Positions 1 to 9,795 are shown, counted from the first letter of the stretch. The stretch: 64,000 bases of DNA from Alphaproteobacteria bacterium (GCA_018823835.1 JAHJHT010000013.1:682001-746000), one strand, 5' to 3'. The notes: generated by a model not told the origin, from the sequence alone. Made by a program: numbers and translations.

Positions 1-464
1 CCGGACAGCCGAATGGAACGCAGGGTTTCGTGTGCAGCGAAAGGGCATGCGCGGCACGACACGCGTCTGGCGCCATAATCGTGCATGCGAAGGACCCGGC
101 CGGTGCCTCGGAAGCCTGCGGGTTGGCGCGTGTGGTGGTGATCGACGACGCGACGGCGCTGGATCCCTGCCGCAGCAGCGACGTCCTCGTTGTCGGCAGG
201 CGCGATCTGGCGCAGCGGGGCAGCGCGGCGGTGACGTTTGGGTCCAGGGCAGACAGCAACGAAGCGTCGAACAGCGAAGCCGCAACCGGGGAGAATTTTG
301 CGCCGACCGTGGAGATCGAATTCGCGATCGAGCGACCCTACCGCCCCTGGCATGCGCAACGACGCTATTCGCGCGAGGCGAGGGGACTGGCGCCTTACAG
401 CCGGACAAGGCCGGCGGCGGCAGAAGGCGCGTCAGCCGACAGCCGGAACGATCCGGATCAGTAG
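1..464 (+). CDS. comEC: ComEC/Rec2-family competence protein, C-terminal fragment
   Basis: The reading frame is open from the left edge to a TAG and gives about 153 residues; the N-terminal membrane channel lies outside the window. ComEC forms the inner-membrane channel for DNA uptake, and in alphaproteobacteria it ends in a metallo-beta-lactamase-like domain. The visible part resembles the rhizobial C-terminus as I remember it: a FVCSERAC segment, then a [13 protein letters not shown] stretch, a [13 protein letters not shown] stretch and a closing [16 protein letters not shown] motif. It sits next to lexA as in related genomes. The last 7 bases overlap the convergent lexA stop region, so the two genes are transcribed tail to tail. 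Identification rests on these motifs and on position, not on a full-length comparison. Confidence 0.8.
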   Translation, partial: GQPNGTQGFVCSERACAARHASGAIIVHAKDPAGASEACGLARVVVIDDATALDPCRSSDVLVVGRRDLAQRGSAAVTFGSRADSNEASNSEAATGENFAPTVEIEFAIERPYRPWHAQRRYSREARGLAPYSRTRPAAAEGASADSRNDPDQ

Positions 465-1174
465 CGTCGGATCAGGCCGACAAGCTTGCCCTGCACGCGG
501 ACCCGGTCCGGACCGAAGATGCGCGTCTCGTAGGCCGGGTTGGCGGCCTCCAGCGCAATCGAGGCGCCCTTGCGGCGGAACCGCTTGAGCGTGGCTTCCT
601 CGTCGTCGACCAGCGCCACGATGATTTCACCCGGATTGGCGGTGTCGGCGTTGCGGATGATGACCGTGTCGCCATCGAAGATGCCGGCCTCGATCATCGA
701 ATCGCCGCGCACCTCGAGTGCGTAGTGACTGCCGCCCGAAATCATCTCCGGCGGGACCATGATCGCGTGAGTCTGGTGCTGGATGGCGTCGATCGGCACG
801 CCGGCCGCGATGCGGCCCATCACCGGGACGGAAACGCCAGCGGAGGAATCGTCGTCGTTGCTGGCCGAACGGTCCCGCGCGTCGGGCTTCGGCTTGCCGA
901 GGCTGCCCTGGATGACGCTTGGCGAGAACTTGCGCGCCGCATTCAGGCCAGGCGCGATGGAATCGGGCAGGCGCAGCACTTCAAGCGCGCGGGCGCGGTT
1001 GGGCAGGCGGCGGATGAAGCCGCGCTCTTCGAGAGCGGTGATGAGGCGATGGATCCCCGATTTCGACGCCAGATCAAGGGCATCCTTCATCTCGTCGAAG
1101 GAGGGAGGGATGCCGGCTTCCTTCAACCGCTCATGGATGAAGAGAAGAAGATCGTGTTGCTTGCGCGTCAGCAT
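458..1174 (-). CDS. lexA: LexA SOS repressor/protease
   Basis: LexA represses the SOS regulon and cleaves itself when RecA filaments form on damaged DNA. The 238-residue product has an N-terminal winged helix-turn-helix (about residues 1-65) and a C-terminal S24 peptidase domain. The cleavage bond is visible as Ala-Gly in GRIAAG (about 124-125), the catalytic Ser in RGDSM (about 159) and the catalytic Lys in ATLKRF (about 197). I chose the ATG at 1174 because the GGGGGA sequence lies 7 bases upstream; the ATG at 1180 sits almost on top of it. The gene is last in a leftward series after moeA but has its own SOS box in the intergenic gap, so it is probably autoregulated. Confidence 0.96.
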   Translation of the reverse strand: MLTRKQHDLLLFIHERLKEAGIPPSFDEMKDALDLASKSGIHRLITALEERGFIRRLPNRARALEVLRLPDSIAPGLNAARKFSPSVIQGSLGKPKPDARDRSASNDDDSSAGVSVPVMGRIAAGVPIDAIQHQTHAIMVPPEMISGGSHYALEVRGDSMIEAGIFDGDTVIIRNADTANPGEIIVALVDDEEATLKRFRRKGASIALEAANPAYETRIFGPDRVRVQGKLVGLIRRY

Positions 1175-1227
1175 TCGCATGTCCCCCGGGAATCAAAACC
1201 CAAACAAAACCAGAACAAACACTATCT

Positions 1228-1242
1228 GTTCCAGTTGTGTTC
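1228..1242 (-). promoter_or_regulatory. LexA binding site (SOS box) of lexA
   Basis: The top strand reads GTTC, 7 bases, GTTC; the lexA strand therefore reads GAAC-N7-GAAC, the direct-repeat LexA box known from alphaproteobacteria. It lies 54-68 bases upstream of the lexA start and inside the gap between moeA and lexA. Perfect match to the known consensus. A second, imperfect copy (GTTG-N7-GTTC on the top strand) lies at 1270-1284 and touches the moeA stop codon. Confidence 0.85.
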
Positions 1243-1282
1243 CGCAACCGTTTAAATTTTAATGAATCTGTTGATGGTTTGT

Positions 1283-2488
1283 TCAGCGTAACGGGATGAT
1301 GCGGCAGGGGTCGCCGGCTCGGGCTGGCGGGGCGAAGGGCGCGCGGATCAACAGACAATCGGCGTCGGCGAGAACCTTCAGCATCGAGGAATCCTGGGCT
1401 GCGAAAGGCGTGACGGCGATTGCCGTAGCGCTCCGCTCCATGCTTGCCCGCACATAATCCTGGCGCAGGTCGTTGGCCGGCATGTCGACGGCGAGCGTTG
1501 CTGCCACCGTGTCGTCGAGCACCGGCCGGCCGCCGAGGCGCGAAAGCAGGGGCTTGAGGAACAGGTGCGAGCAGACGAGGCTCGCGACCGGATTGCCGGG
1601 CAGGCCAAGGCAGCGCGTGCTGCCCAGCAGCCCGTACATGAGCGGCTTGCCCGGCCGCATGGCGATCTTCCAGAAGCCGAGTTCCATGCCGAGGCCAACC
1701 AGCACGCGATGCACGAGATCATGGTCGCCGACGGACGCGCCGCCGAGCGTCACGACGACATCGGCGCCGGCGGCAATCGCCCTCGCGACCGCCGCCTCGA
1801 TCAGGTTGAGGCGGTCGGGCACGATGCCGAGGTCGAGAACGTCGGCGCCGGCCTGGCGGGCAATGGCGCCGACGCCAAAGGAATTGGAGGCGATGATCTG
1901 GTCCGGCCCGGTCGTGCTGCCGGGAGGCAGGAGTTCGTCGCCGGTTGCAATCAGCGCGACAAGCGGGCGCCGGACAACCGGAACGGCGGCATGATTGGCG
2001 GAAGCCGCGAGCGACAATGCCGCGGGATCGAGAAGACGCCCTTGCGCGAGAAGGGGCGCGCCCTCGGAGAAATCCATGCCGACGGGGCGTATGTGCCGGC
2101 CACGCGCCACGCTCTCGAGCACCTCGACGGTGTCTTCGCCCGACGCGCGGACATTTTCCTGAATGGCGATGGTGTCGGCGCCGGCGGGCACCGGCGCGCC
2201 GGTGAAGATGCGAACGGCCTCGCCGGCACCGACCGAACCTGAAAACAGCCGGCCGGCCGCCGCCGTGCCGGTTATCCGGAGGCGGGACGGCACGGTAGCG
2301 ACATCGGCGGCGCGCACGGCATAACCGTCCATCGCCGAGGCCGAGAAGGGCGGTTGCGTCCGCAGCGCAGAGAGGGGAGCGGCAAGCACGCGACCGGCCG
2401 CATCGGCAATCGCGACGGTTTCGGTGGCCCCGGCCTCAACGCCTGCGAGCATGTGCTCCAGAGCCTCGGCGACGGGAACCAGGGCCAT
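1283..2488 (-). CDS. moeA: Molybdopterin molybdenumtransferase MoeA
   Basis: MoeA inserts molybdate into adenylylated molybdopterin, the last step of molybdenum cofactor synthesis in the cytoplasm. The 401-residue product is normal length and has the MoeA order: an N-terminal region with MDGYAVRA, a beta-rich insertion, the MoCF-binding domain with ATGDELL and VTLGGASVGDHD, and the GLPGNPVAS loop, then the C-terminal domain. It starts 2 bases after the moaC stop, so the two cofactor genes are almost certainly co-transcribed and probably translationally coupled. Its stop overlaps a weak second LexA-like repeat. Confidence 0.95.
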   Translation of the reverse strand: MALVPVAEALEHMLAGVEAGATETVAIADAAGRVLAAPLSALRTQPPFSASAMDGYAVRAADVATVPSRLRITGTAAAGRLFSGSVGAGEAVRIFTGAPVPAGADTIAIQENVRASGEDTVEVLESVARGRHIRPVGMDFSEGAPLLAQGRLLDPAALSLAASANHAAVPVVRRPLVALIATGDELLPPGSTTGPDQIIASNSFGVGAIARQAGADVLDLGIVPDRLNLIEAAVARAIAAGADVVVTLGGASVGDHDLVHRVLVGLGMELGFWKIAMRPGKPLMYGLLGSTRCLGLPGNPVASLVCSHLFLKPLLSRLGGRPVLDDTVAATLAVDMPANDLRQDYVRASMERSATAIAVTPFAAQDSSMLKVLADADCLLIRAPFAPPARAGDPCRIIPLR

Positions 2489-2490
2489 GG

Positions 2491-2973
2491 TCAGGATCCG
2501 GCCCGGTAGTCGCCTGACTTGCCGCCGGTCTTTTCGAGGAGATGGATGCCGGAGATCACCATGCCACGGTCGACGGCCTTGGCCATGTCGTAGATGGTCA
2601 GACAGGCGATCGAGGCGGCCGTCAGCGCCTCCATCTCGACGCCGGTCTTGCCGGTCACGCGGGCGAGTGCCGTCACGCGCAGGCCGGGCAGCGTCTCGTC
2701 GGGCTTGATGTCGACGGTGACCTTGGTCAGCAACAGCGGATGGCAGAGCGGTATCAGCTCATGCGTGCGCTTGGCGGCCATGATACCGGCAATGCGCGCC
2801 GCGCCGAGCACGTCGCCCTTCTTGGCGTCGCCCTTCAGGATCATCGCCAGCGTCGCCGGCTGCATGGTCACCGTTCCGGTGGCGACAGCCGTGCGGGTCG
2901 TCTCGGCCTTGTCGCCGACATCGACCATGTTGGCCTGGCCGTCGGCGCCGATATGGGTGAGCCCACCGGCCAT
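2491..2973 (-). CDS. moaC: Cyclic pyranopterin monophosphate synthase MoaC
   Basis: MoaC acts with MoaA to convert GTP into cyclic pyranopterin monophosphate, the first intermediate of molybdenum cofactor synthesis. The 160-residue length is typical. Visible family motifs are [12 protein letters not shown] near the N-terminus, the [13 protein letters not shown] active-site segment (about residues 75-87) and [15 protein letters not shown] (about 110-125). It lies between trpC (gap 4 bases) and moeA (gap 2 bases) in one leftward operon, an arrangement that mixes tryptophan and molybdopterin genes and is common in Hyphomicrobiales. Confidence 0.96.
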   Translation of the reverse strand: MAGGLTHIGADGQANMVDVGDKAETTRTAVATGTVTMQPATLAMILKGDAKKGDVLGAARIAGIMAAKRTHELIPLCHPLLLTKVTVDIKPDETLPGLRVTALARVTGKTGVEMEALTAASIACLTIYDMAKAVDRGMVISGIHLLEKTGGKSGDYRAGS

Positions 2974-2977
2974 GGCG

Positions 2978-3790
2978 TCAGGTTCCGGCCGGGACGGACG
3001 CGCCCTCGAGCAGCGCGCGCGTGGCGGCAGTGACGTCGGCCTGCCGCATCAGGCTTTCGCCGACGAGGAAGGTGCCGATGCCGGAGCGTTCGAGGCGCAG
3101 GCAGTCGTCGTGGCTGAAGATGCCGCTCTCGCCAACGAGGTGCCGGTCGGCGGGTACCAGCCTCGCAAGGCGCTCGCAGGTTTCGAGCGAGGTCTCGAAG
3201 GTGCGCAGATTGCGGTTGTTGATGCCGAGGAGCCGTGAGCGCAGCGCCAGCGCGCGCTCGGTCTCGGCCTCGTCGTGCACCTCGATCAGCGCATCCATGC
3301 CGAGCTCTTCAGCAGCGTCTTCGAGACGGCGCGCCGTGTCGTCGTCGACGCTCGCCATGATGATCAGGATGGCGTCGGCGCCCCAGGCGCGCGCCTCGTG
3401 GACCTGGTAGGTATCGTAGAGAAAATCCTTGCGCAGCGCCGGCAGGGCGGTGGCGTCGCGCGCGGCGGTGAGGAATTCCGGCGCGCCCTGGAAGGACGGG
3501 CGGTCGGTCAGCACGGAAAGGCAGGCCGCGCCTCCTTTGGCATAGGCCCTGGCCAGCGCCGGCGGATCGAAATCGGCACGGATCAGGCCTTTCGACGGGC
3601 TCGCCTTCTTGATTTCTGCGATGAGGCCGAAACTGCCGGCTGCGCGCTTCGCCTCGAGGGCTGCGAGAAATCCGCGCGGCGGCTCGGCGTCGCGCGCCCG
3701 CGCCGCGATTTCCGCCTGCGGCACGGCCAGCTTGGCGGCGGCGATCTCGTCGCGCTTGTAGGCCTCGATCTTGTTCAGGATATCGGCCAC
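2978..3790 (-). CDS. trpC: Indole-3-glycerol phosphate synthase TrpC
   Basis: TrpC closes the indole ring of indole-3-glycerol phosphate from CdRP in tryptophan synthesis. The TIM-barrel motifs [30 protein letters not shown] and VGESGI are all present. The start is a GTG that gives a product of 270 residues beginning [11 protein letters not shown]; it lies 4 bases after the trpD stop. An upstream ATG in the same frame exists, but using it would overlap trpD by about 130 bases and add an unrelated arginine-rich stretch. The gene follows trpD and precedes moaC in the operon. Confidence 0.95.
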   Translation of the reverse strand: MADILNKIEAYKRDEIAAAKLAVPQAEIAARARDAEPPRGFLAALEAKRAAGSFGLIAEIKKASPSKGLIRADFDPPALARAYAKGGAACLSVLTDRPSFQGAPEFLTAARDATALPALRKDFLYDTYQVHEARAWGADAILIIMASVDDDTARRLEDAAEELGMDALIEVHDEAETERALALRSRLLGINNRNLRTFETSLETCERLARLVPADRHLVGESGIFSHDDCLRLERSGIGTFLVGESLMRQADVTAATRALLEGASVPAGT

Positions 3791-3794
3791 GCGG

Positions 3795-4805
3795 CTACCC
3801 GTTCGATACGGCGACCAGACGGTCGAGAACCTGCCGGGCCGCACCGCTGTCGATCGCCTCGGCGGCAAGCGCGATGCCCTGGGCGAGGTCGTCGGCCTTG
3901 CCAGCAACGACGAGGCCCGCGCCGGCATTCATCAGCACGGTGTCGCGATAGGCGCCCGGGGCGCCGTCGAGCAGGGCACGCAGGGCGGCTGCATTGTAGG
4001 CGGCGTCGCCGCCGCGCAGATCGTCCTTGCTGTGCCGCTTCAGGCCGAACTGCTCGGGCGTCAGCGTGAAAGTGCTGATTTCGCCGTCGCGCAGTTCCGC
4101 GACCCGCGTCTCGCCGGTTGCGGTGATCTCGTCATAGCCGTCGCCGTGCGCCACCCAGGCCCGCTCGGCGCCGAGCGCCTTCAGCGCGCCGGCCACCGGT
4201 TCGATCCATTCGGGCGAAAAGACGCCGACCATCTGGCGCGTGACGCCGGCGGGATTGGAAAGCGGACCGAGCAGGTTGAAAATGGTGCGGGTGCCGAGTT
4301 CGACGCGCGTTGGACCGACATGGCGCATGGCCGGGTGGTGCGAGGGCGCGAACATGAAGCCGATGCCTGCCTCTGCGATGCAGCGTGCAATCGCCTTCGG
4401 TTCGAGCTCGAGCTTGACGCCGAGCCCGGTCAGCACGTCGGCAGCACCGGTCTGCGAGGACAGGCCGCGATTGCCATGCTTGGCGACCGGTACGCCGGCG
4501 CCGGCAATGACGAAGGCCGCAGCAGTCGAGATGTTTAGGCTGTGCGAGCCGTCGCCGCCCGTACCGACGATGTCGATCGCGCCCGCGGGTGCGGCAACGG
4601 GCAGCATCTTGGCGCGCATCGTCGCCACGGCGCCGGAAATCTCCTCCACCGTCTCGCCGCGCACGCGCAGCGCCATCAGGAAACCGCCGATCTGGCCGGG
4701 TGTGGCCTCGCCGGACATGATGATGTCGAAGGCGTCGCGCGATTCCTCGAAGGAGAGCGGCTCGCCGCCGGCGACCTTCGCTATGTGTGTCTTGAGCGTG
4801 GCCAT
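3795..4805 (-). CDS. trpD: Anthranilate phosphoribosyltransferase TrpD
   Basis: TrpD transfers the phosphoribosyl group from PRPP to anthranilate. The 336-residue product is normal length. The PRPP loop [14 protein letters not shown] (about residues 82-95), KHGNRGLSS (about 109-117) and the [10 protein letters not shown] motif (about 177-186) are intact. It is preceded by the peptidyl-prolyl isomerase gene with only 3 bases between them and followed by trpC, so the order on the message is ppiD-like, trpD, trpC, moaC, moeA, lexA. No trpG or trpE is in the window. Confidence 0.96.
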   Translation of the reverse strand: MATLKTHIAKVAGGEPLSFEESRDAFDIIMSGEATPGQIGGFLMALRVRGETVEEISGAVATMRAKMLPVAAPAGAIDIVGTGGDGSHSLNISTAAAFVIAGAGVPVAKHGNRGLSSQTGAADVLTGLGVKLELEPKAIARCIAEAGIGFMFAPSHHPAMRHVGPTRVELGTRTIFNLLGPLSNPAGVTRQMVGVFSPEWIEPVAGALKALGAERAWVAHGDGYDEITATGETRVAELRDGEISTFTLTPEQFGLKRHSKDDLRGGDAAYNAAALRALLDGAPGAYRDTVLMNAGAGLVVAGKADDLAQGIALAAEAIDSGAARQVLDRLVAVSNG

Positions 4806-4808
4806 AGC

Positions 4809-6698
4809 CTAGAACGCCAACGCCTGTTCGATGGCGCTGCGGTTGACCGTAACGCTGTACTGCGCCTGCAGCTTGGCGACCAGTTCGTCGAGCAGGTCGT
4901 CGGCAAAGCCGGAAGCGAAGGATTTGCGCGCGTCCTCGGGAACCGCATTGGCGTCCGCGCCGGCCGGCTCGAAGACCTCGGTGACCTTGAAGACGAGCTG
5001 AGCGTCGCCGGTCGGGGAGGGCACCACGCCGACGCCGCCCTCGGCGACGCCGAAGATGACGGCAACGCCGGCCTTGCCGAAATCGGTATCGTCGGATTCG
5101 CGCTTCAGGCCGCGCTTGGTCTGCTTCTCGAGCGCCAGTTCCGTCGCCAGCGAATCGAGCGTGGCGCCGTCCTTCAGGCGCTTTTCAAGTTCGGCGGCCT
5201 TTGCCTGAAGACGCTCCTGGACCTGCTCGGCCTGCCAGTCGGCAACGGCCTTTTCCCGGACCTCGTCAAGCGGACGCTCGCGGCGCGGCGTGATCTCGTC
5301 GACCTCGTAGAAGACGAAGCCGTTGCTGCCGATGTTGATCGCATTGTTCTCGATGCCGACCTCGCTCTCGAAGGCGTCGCTGAGCAGATCCTTCGACTGC
5401 GGAATGTCCTTTACGACCGAGCCGTCGGGGCGCTGGGCAGCGCGGTCGATCGCATCGATCGTCACCACGTCGAGACCGAGCTTGCCGGCGGCCTCGCGCA
5501 GGGTCTCGCCGGCGGCGCGGCTGTCCTCGTAGCGGTCGTGAACGTCCAGCAGGACGCGGTTTGCCTCGGCAAGCGCCAGGTCCTTGCGGATGCCAGCGGC
5601 CGCTTCGGAAAACGGCTGCACGACCTCGGGATTGATCTCGGTGACGCGCAGCAGGACCGGGCCGAATGCGCCGTCGACGATCGGGCTCACTTCATTGGCC
5701 TGCAGCGCAAAGGCGGCTTCGGCCACGGCCGGATCGGCAACCTTGTCCTTGGAGAAGGTGCCAAGCAGCGTGTCGGAAGCCGTCTTGCCCTGCGCCGTCA
5801 CGATGGAATCGAAGGTCGCACCCGCCTTGATGGAATCGAGTGCGGCCTGTGCAGTGTCCTGATCCGCAAAGACGATCTGCTCGATGGTGCGCGTCTCGGG
5901 CGTGGTGAAGCGGGCGATGTTGGAGTCGTAGTCGTCCTTGACCTGTTCGTCCGAAATCGCCGCCTCGTCGGCGATGTTTTCCGGCAGCAGGGTGACGTAG
6001 GAAATCTTGCGGTATTCCGGCGCGGCGTAGTTGGCCTTGCGCTCCTCGAACCAGGTCGAGAGCACGGCGTCGCCGGGAGTCTCGACGGGCTCGACCAGCG
6101 ACTTCGGAATGGCGATAAATTCGGCGGTGCGGTCCTCGCCGCGATAGAGCGCTACCGCCTTCAGGAAGGTATCGGGCGCCTCGATGCCGTCCGAGACGGC
6201 CTCGACGATCTGCTGGCGGATGGCGACATCCGCGCGGTTCTTCAGATAGTCGTCCGGGCGCATGCCGATCTGGCGCAGCGCGTATTCGAACTGCTGGCGG
6301 TTGAAGCGGCCGTCCGGGCCCTGGAAGGCCGGATCATCCATGGTCAGCGCGGCCAGCTTGTCCTGCGACAGGCCGAGACCGAGTTCGCTCGCCTGCTCGT
6401 CGAGCACGGCTCCGGCGACCAGCTGTGCGAGCACCTGGTCCTCAATGCCGAGCGCCCGGGCCTGTTCGCGGGTGAGGCGGGTGCCGAACTGCTGCGACAT
6501 GACAGCGAGCTGGCGGTCATAGGCCAGGCGGTACTCGATCGGCGCCACCTTGGTCGATCCCGCCGTCACGACGGCGTTGCCCCCGAAGCCGTTGGCTACC
6601 TGGCCGGAGATGCCCCAGACGGCAAAACTCAGCACGAGCAGGAGAAGGAGGAGTTTGGCTACCCAGGTTCCGGCAGCAGATCGCAGCGAAGCAAGCAT
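4809..6698 (-). CDS. PpiD-like periplasmic peptidyl-prolyl isomerase / chaperone
   Basis: A membrane-anchored folding helper of the SurA/PpiD type: one N-terminal transmembrane segment (about residues 12-35, LLLLLLVLSFAVWGISG), a SurA_N-like region (about 40-200) and a parvulin/PpiC rotamase-like region (about 255-360), then a long helical tail. The product from the ATG at 6698 has 629 residues, close to the PpiD family size of about 620-650. Longer in-frame starts add a non-membrane arginine-rich lead and were rejected. It is the first gene of the leftward trp-moa-lexA series and is divergent from tpiA. Substrates are presumably newly secreted outer membrane proteins; that is family knowledge. 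Confidence 0.88.
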   Translation of the reverse strand: MLASLRSAAGTWVAKLLLLLLVLSFAVWGISGQVANGFGGNAVVTAGSTKVAPIEYRLAYDRQLAVMSQQFGTRLTREQARALGIEDQVLAQLVAGAVLDEQASELGLGLSQDKLAALTMDDPAFQGPDGRFNRQQFEYALRQIGMRPDDYLKNRADVAIRQQIVEAVSDGIEAPDTFLKAVALYRGEDRTAEFIAIPKSLVEPVETPGDAVLSTWFEERKANYAAPEYRKISYVTLLPENIADEAAISDEQVKDDYDSNIARFTTPETRTIEQIVFADQDTAQAALDSIKAGATFDSIVTAQGKTASDTLLGTFSKDKVADPAVAEAAFALQANEVSPIVDGAFGPVLLRVTEINPEVVQPFSEAAAGIRKDLALAEANRVLLDVHDRYEDSRAAGETLREAAGKLGLDVVTIDAIDRAAQRPDGSVVKDIPQSKDLLSDAFESEVGIENNAINIGSNGFVFYEVDEITPRRERPLDEVREKAVADWQAEQVQERLQAKAAELEKRLKDGATLDSLATELALEKQTKRGLKRESDDTDFGKAGVAVIFGVAEGGVGVVPSPTGDAQLVFKVTEVFEPAGADANAVPEDARKSFASGFADDLLDELVAKLQAQYSVTVNRSAIEQALAF

Positions 6699-6885
6699 GT
6701 GAGATTCCGGTTGGCCGCGCCTTGTCCGGCGCGCAGTTCGATATTGAGCGCAATAGCGCCCTTCAGCGCGAAGGGCAATCATTTGACGTTTCGGGACCTG
6801 CCCTTTGGACCGGCCTGCTCCCCGACGCGATTGCTTTGTGGCGTGTATTTGGTAGGGAATGCAAGAAAATCACAGGAACGCGATC

Positions 6886-7650
6886 ATGACCCCCGGAATC
6901 CATCCGCTCATCGCCGGCAACTGGAAAATGAATGGCACCAGCGCGTCGATTGCCGAACTGCACGCGATTGCGCGCGGTTTCATGAGCGGTCTGGACGCCG
7001 ATACGGCGGCCCTGATCTGCCCGCCCGCCACGCTTCTGGCGCGGGTGTCGGAAATTCTCTCCAAGACGCCGGTGGTGTCGGGCGGCCAGGACTGCCACGC
7101 GGAGGAAAGCGGCGCTCATACCGGCGACATCTCGGCCGAGATGCTGAAGGATGCCGGTGCGTCCTACGTGATCGTCGGCCATTCGGAGCGGCGCACGGAC
7201 CACCATGAAACCGACGCGCAGGTGCGTGCCAAGGCAGAGGCTGCCTGGCGCGCCGGCATCGTCGCCATCATCTGCATCGGTGAAACGCGGGCCGAGCGCG
7301 AGCTCGGTGCGACGCTCGACACGCTGTCGAGGCAGATCGCCGGATCGGTGCCGCCCACGGCGACCGCGGCCAACACGGTGATTGCCTACGAGCCGGTGTG
7401 GGCCATCGGCACAGGGCTGACGCCGTCCGCCGCCGATGTGGCGGAGGCGCATGCGCACATCCGGGCGGAACTCAAGCAGCTGTTGAGCGCAGAATCGGCC
7501 AAGATGCGGATTCTCTACGGCGGGTCTGTGAAACCCTCCAACGCCGTCGAACTGCTGCATGTGAAGAATGTCGACGGCGCGCTTGTCGGCGGCGCCAGCC
7601 TGAAGGCATCCGACTTTCTCGGCATTGCGGACGCCTACCGGACCATGTAG
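6886..7650 (+). CDS. tpiA: Triose-phosphate isomerase
   Basis: This enzyme interconverts dihydroxyacetone phosphate and glyceraldehyde 3-phosphate in glycolysis and gluconeogenesis. The 254-residue product carries NWKMN (about residues 11-15), GGQDCH, the catalytic His in VGHSERR and the catalytic Glu in [11 protein letters not shown], plus the phosphate-binding GGSVKPSN loop. I chose the ATG at 6886, preceded by AGGA at a good distance; an ATG 27 bases earlier lacks a convincing ribosome site. It is divergent from the ppiD-like gene and followed by secG, as in many rhizobia. Confidence 0.95.
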   Translation: MTPGIHPLIAGNWKMNGTSASIAELHAIARGFMSGLDADTAALICPPATLLARVSEILSKTPVVSGGQDCHAEESGAHTGDISAEMLKDAGASYVIVGHSERRTDHHETDAQVRAKAEAAWRAGIVAIICIGETRAERELGATLDTLSRQIAGSVPPTATAANTVIAYEPVWAIGTGLTPSAADVAEAHAHIRAELKQLLSAESAKMRILYGGSVKPSNAVELLHVKNVDGALVGGASLKASDFLGIADAYRTM

Positions 7651-7840
7651 GCGGCACCCGGTCCGGGCGGGAACCACTGGGGCGCGACAGCGCCTCTGAA
7701 AGCGCCCGGTGCGTTGCAATACGGCCGGGATTGCCCATATTCCCGGCTTGGGCTTGGAAATGCCGTGAAAGCATTGTATCGAGCCTCCTCCAAACAGGGC
7801 CCGCGGTCTTCGCGCCCGAAATGCTTCGCCAGGTGAATTC

Positions 7841-8245
7841 ATGGAAACCGTTGTCATCGTCATACATCTGATGGTCGTGCTTGCGCTGGTGGGCGTGGTC
7901 CTGCTGCAGCGCTCGGAAGGCGGCGGCCTCGGAATCGGCGGCGGTTCCGGCTTCATGACGGCGCGTGGCGCGGCCAACGCACTGACGCGTGCCACGGCTA
8001 TCTTGGCGGTCGCCTTCTTCGCGACCTCTTTGACCCTCTCGATCATCGCCCGCTACGGCGCGCAGCCGCTCGACATTCTCGATCGCGTTCCGGCGACGCA
8101 GGGAGAGCAGGGTGGCGGCGGCGTCCTCGACCAGCTTGGTGGCAACGATATTCCGGCTGCGGCTCCCTCGACCGGCGGCGATGCTGCTCCGGCCACGGAC
8201 GCCGCTCCGGCAGCTCCGGCCGAGCCGCAGGTTCCCAACCAGTAA
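7841..8245 (+). CDS. secG: Preprotein translocase subunit SecG
   Basis: SecG is the small third subunit of the SecYEG channel in the inner membrane. The 134-residue product has two membrane helices (about residues 3-22 and 50-70) separated by the family's glycine-rich cytoplasmic loop LLQRSEGGGLGIGGGSG. The C-terminal 50 residues are rich in Ala, Pro, Gly and acidic residues, a low-complexity tail common in alphaproteobacterial SecG. It lies 190 bases after tpiA; AGGTGAATTC precedes the ATG. Confidence 0.93.
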   Translation: METVVIVIHLMVVLALVGVVLLQRSEGGGLGIGGGSGFMTARGAANALTRATAILAVAFFATSLTLSIIARYGAQPLDILDRVPATQGEQGGGGVLDQLGGNDIPAAAPSTGGDAAPATDAAPAAPAEPQVPNQ

Positions 8246-8461
8246 GACGCTTTTTGGCGTCCTTCCGGCCCGTTCTGTGTTCGTTTGGACACAGTGCGGG
8301 CAAATGGCGCTGCATCTCGCCGAATCGAAGGCCTGCGGGGCAGGGCGCCGCTTGAGCCCTGTCGCACTAATGCCGTATAAAGCGCGCTGCGCCAGTCTGG
8401 TTCGTGCCTCAGTCGAACAGTGCCGCGCTCCGCATCAATCAACGCCTTCGGGATCGTCACA

Positions 8462-9742
8462 ATGAAGCTTCGCCTTCTCATACCTCTGGCCCTGACGGCC
8501 GGTTTCGCCATGCATTTGTCGGCGATCGCCGGAACGCCGCCGGTCACCCAGCCCAGCCTGCCAGCCGCCGAGCAGACCACGGACGTCGTGACGGTCGCCA
8601 CCGCCAAGGAAGACGCCGCCGCGCTCAAAAAGAAGAAGAAGCTCGCTGCCGAGGCGAAGGCCAAGAAGGTCGAAGCGGCCAAGGCAGAGAAAGAAAAGAA
8701 GCTCGCCGCCAAGAAGGCGGCCGAGGAAAAGAAGAAGCAGGAAGCCGCCGCCAAGGCAAAGGCGGAGGAGAAGAAGAAGCTCGCCGCCAAGGCCAAGGCC
8801 GAACGCGACGCCAAGGTCGCCGCCAGGAAGGCGGACGCTGAAAAGAAGAAGATTGCCCGCCAGAAGGCCGCCGAAGAGCGCAAGATCGCGCGCGAAAAGG
8901 CTGCCGAGGAACGCAAGGTTGCGCGCGCCAAGGCTGCGGAAGAACGCCGCCTGCTGCTCGAAGCCAAGGCCAAGGCTAAGGAAGAACAGCGGCTGGCTAA
9001 GCAGCGTGCCGAGGAAGAGCGCCGCCTCGCCGCGGCAAAGGCCGCCGACGAGGCGCGCAAAGCCGAAGTTGCACGGCTGGCGGCATCGGAGGTCGTCCAG
9101 ACCGGCAACAATGGTGAACTGCGCAGCGAAGCCGCGGTCGCGCCGCCGAAGCCCAAGACCCTGTTTTCGGGCCTGTTTGGCGGCAACGCGCCGGTCCAGA
9201 AGCAGTCGATGCTGCCGGAGACACGCGCACTCGATGCGGCACTCGAGCTCAAGGAAGCCAAGAAGAAGTTCAAGGTTCGGCCGGAATTCGAGCCGCAGAC
9301 CGTTCAGTTTTCGGGCTATTCCAAGGGCACGATCGTCATCGACACCGCTGCCCGCTACCTCTACCTGGTGGAGGGCTCCAACCGGGCCCGCCGCTACGCG
9401 ATCGCGGTCGGCAGGGACGGCCTGCAGTACAAGGGCGCGGTCAAGGTCGGCGACAAGCAGGAATGGCCGCGCTGGATTCCGACCAAGGAAATGCAGCAGC
9501 GCGAACCGGCGAAGTACGGCAAGTATGCCGACGGCATGCCGGGCGGTGGACAGAACCCGCTCGGCGCGCGCGCCATCTACCTCTACGAGAATGGCCGCGA
9601 CACACATCTCAGGATACACGGCACGATCGCGCCGGAGACGATCGGCACCGATTCGTCGAACGGCTGCTTCCGCATGATCAACGAGCACGTGATGGATCTC
9701 TACCGCCGCGTGCCGATGGGCACCCAGGTGGTCGTGCTCTGA
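8462..9742 (+). CDS. L,D-transpeptidase (YkuD) with long charged helical arm
   Basis: L,D-transpeptidases link peptidoglycan stems 3-3 or attach proteins to the wall in the periplasm. The 426-residue product has a signal peptide (about 1-24, ending SAIAG), then about 150 residues of Lys/Glu/Ala-rich sequence with repeated KKKLAAKAKA and AAEERKIAREKA units, predicted to form one long helix or coiled coil. The YkuD domain fills the C-terminal third, with the catalytic motif HGT-x13-SNGCFRM (His about 386, Cys about 402). The start was chosen for the signal peptide. The arm resembles TolA-like spacers and may let the enzyme reach across the periplasm; that is inference. A strong terminator follows. 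Confidence 0.88.
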   Translation: MKLRLLIPLALTAGFAMHLSAIAGTPPVTQPSLPAAEQTTDVVTVATAKEDAAALKKKKKLAAEAKAKKVEAAKAEKEKKLAAKKAAEEKKKQEAAAKAKAEEKKKLAAKAKAERDAKVAARKADAEKKKIARQKAAEERKIAREKAAEERKVARAKAAEERRLLLEAKAKAKEEQRLAKQRAEEERRLAAAKAADEARKAEVARLAASEVVQTGNNGELRSEAAVAPPKPKTLFSGLFGGNAPVQKQSMLPETRALDAALELKEAKKKFKVRPEFEPQTVQFSGYSKGTIVIDTAARYLYLVEGSNRARRYAIAVGRDGLQYKGAVKVGDKQEWPRWIPTKEMQQREPAKYGKYADGMPGGGQNPLGARAIYLYENGRDTHLRIHGTIAPETIGTDSSNGCFRMINEHVMDLYRRVPMGTQVVVL

Positions 9743-9763
9743 CGACAGCGGCAACGCCCATGT

Positions 9764-9795
9764 AAAAGGCCGGCGTGAAGCCGGCCTTTTTCTTT
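9764..9795 (+). terminator. Rho-independent terminator after the L,D-transpeptidase gene
   Basis: A perfect 7-bp GC stem (GGCCGGC / GCCGGCC) with loop GTGAA, flanked by AAAA before and a T run after. It lies 22 bases past the L,D-transpeptidase stop and upstream of pyrG. Confidence 0.88.

Noticed and set aside
32..1255. Long plus-strand open frame opposite lexA
   Set aside because: It is antisense to lexA, whose protein motifs are clear, and shows an Arg/Gly-rich composition typical of a GC-rich shadow frame.
4542..7208. 888-codon plus-strand open frame
   Set aside because: It lies opposite trpD and the ppiD-like gene and reads into tpiA in a wrong frame; no motif was recognised. Shadow of high-GC coding sequence.
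8246..8261. Hairpin GACGC-TTTTTG-GCGTC after secG as terminator
   Set aside because: The stem is only 5 bp and no T run follows; too weak to call.
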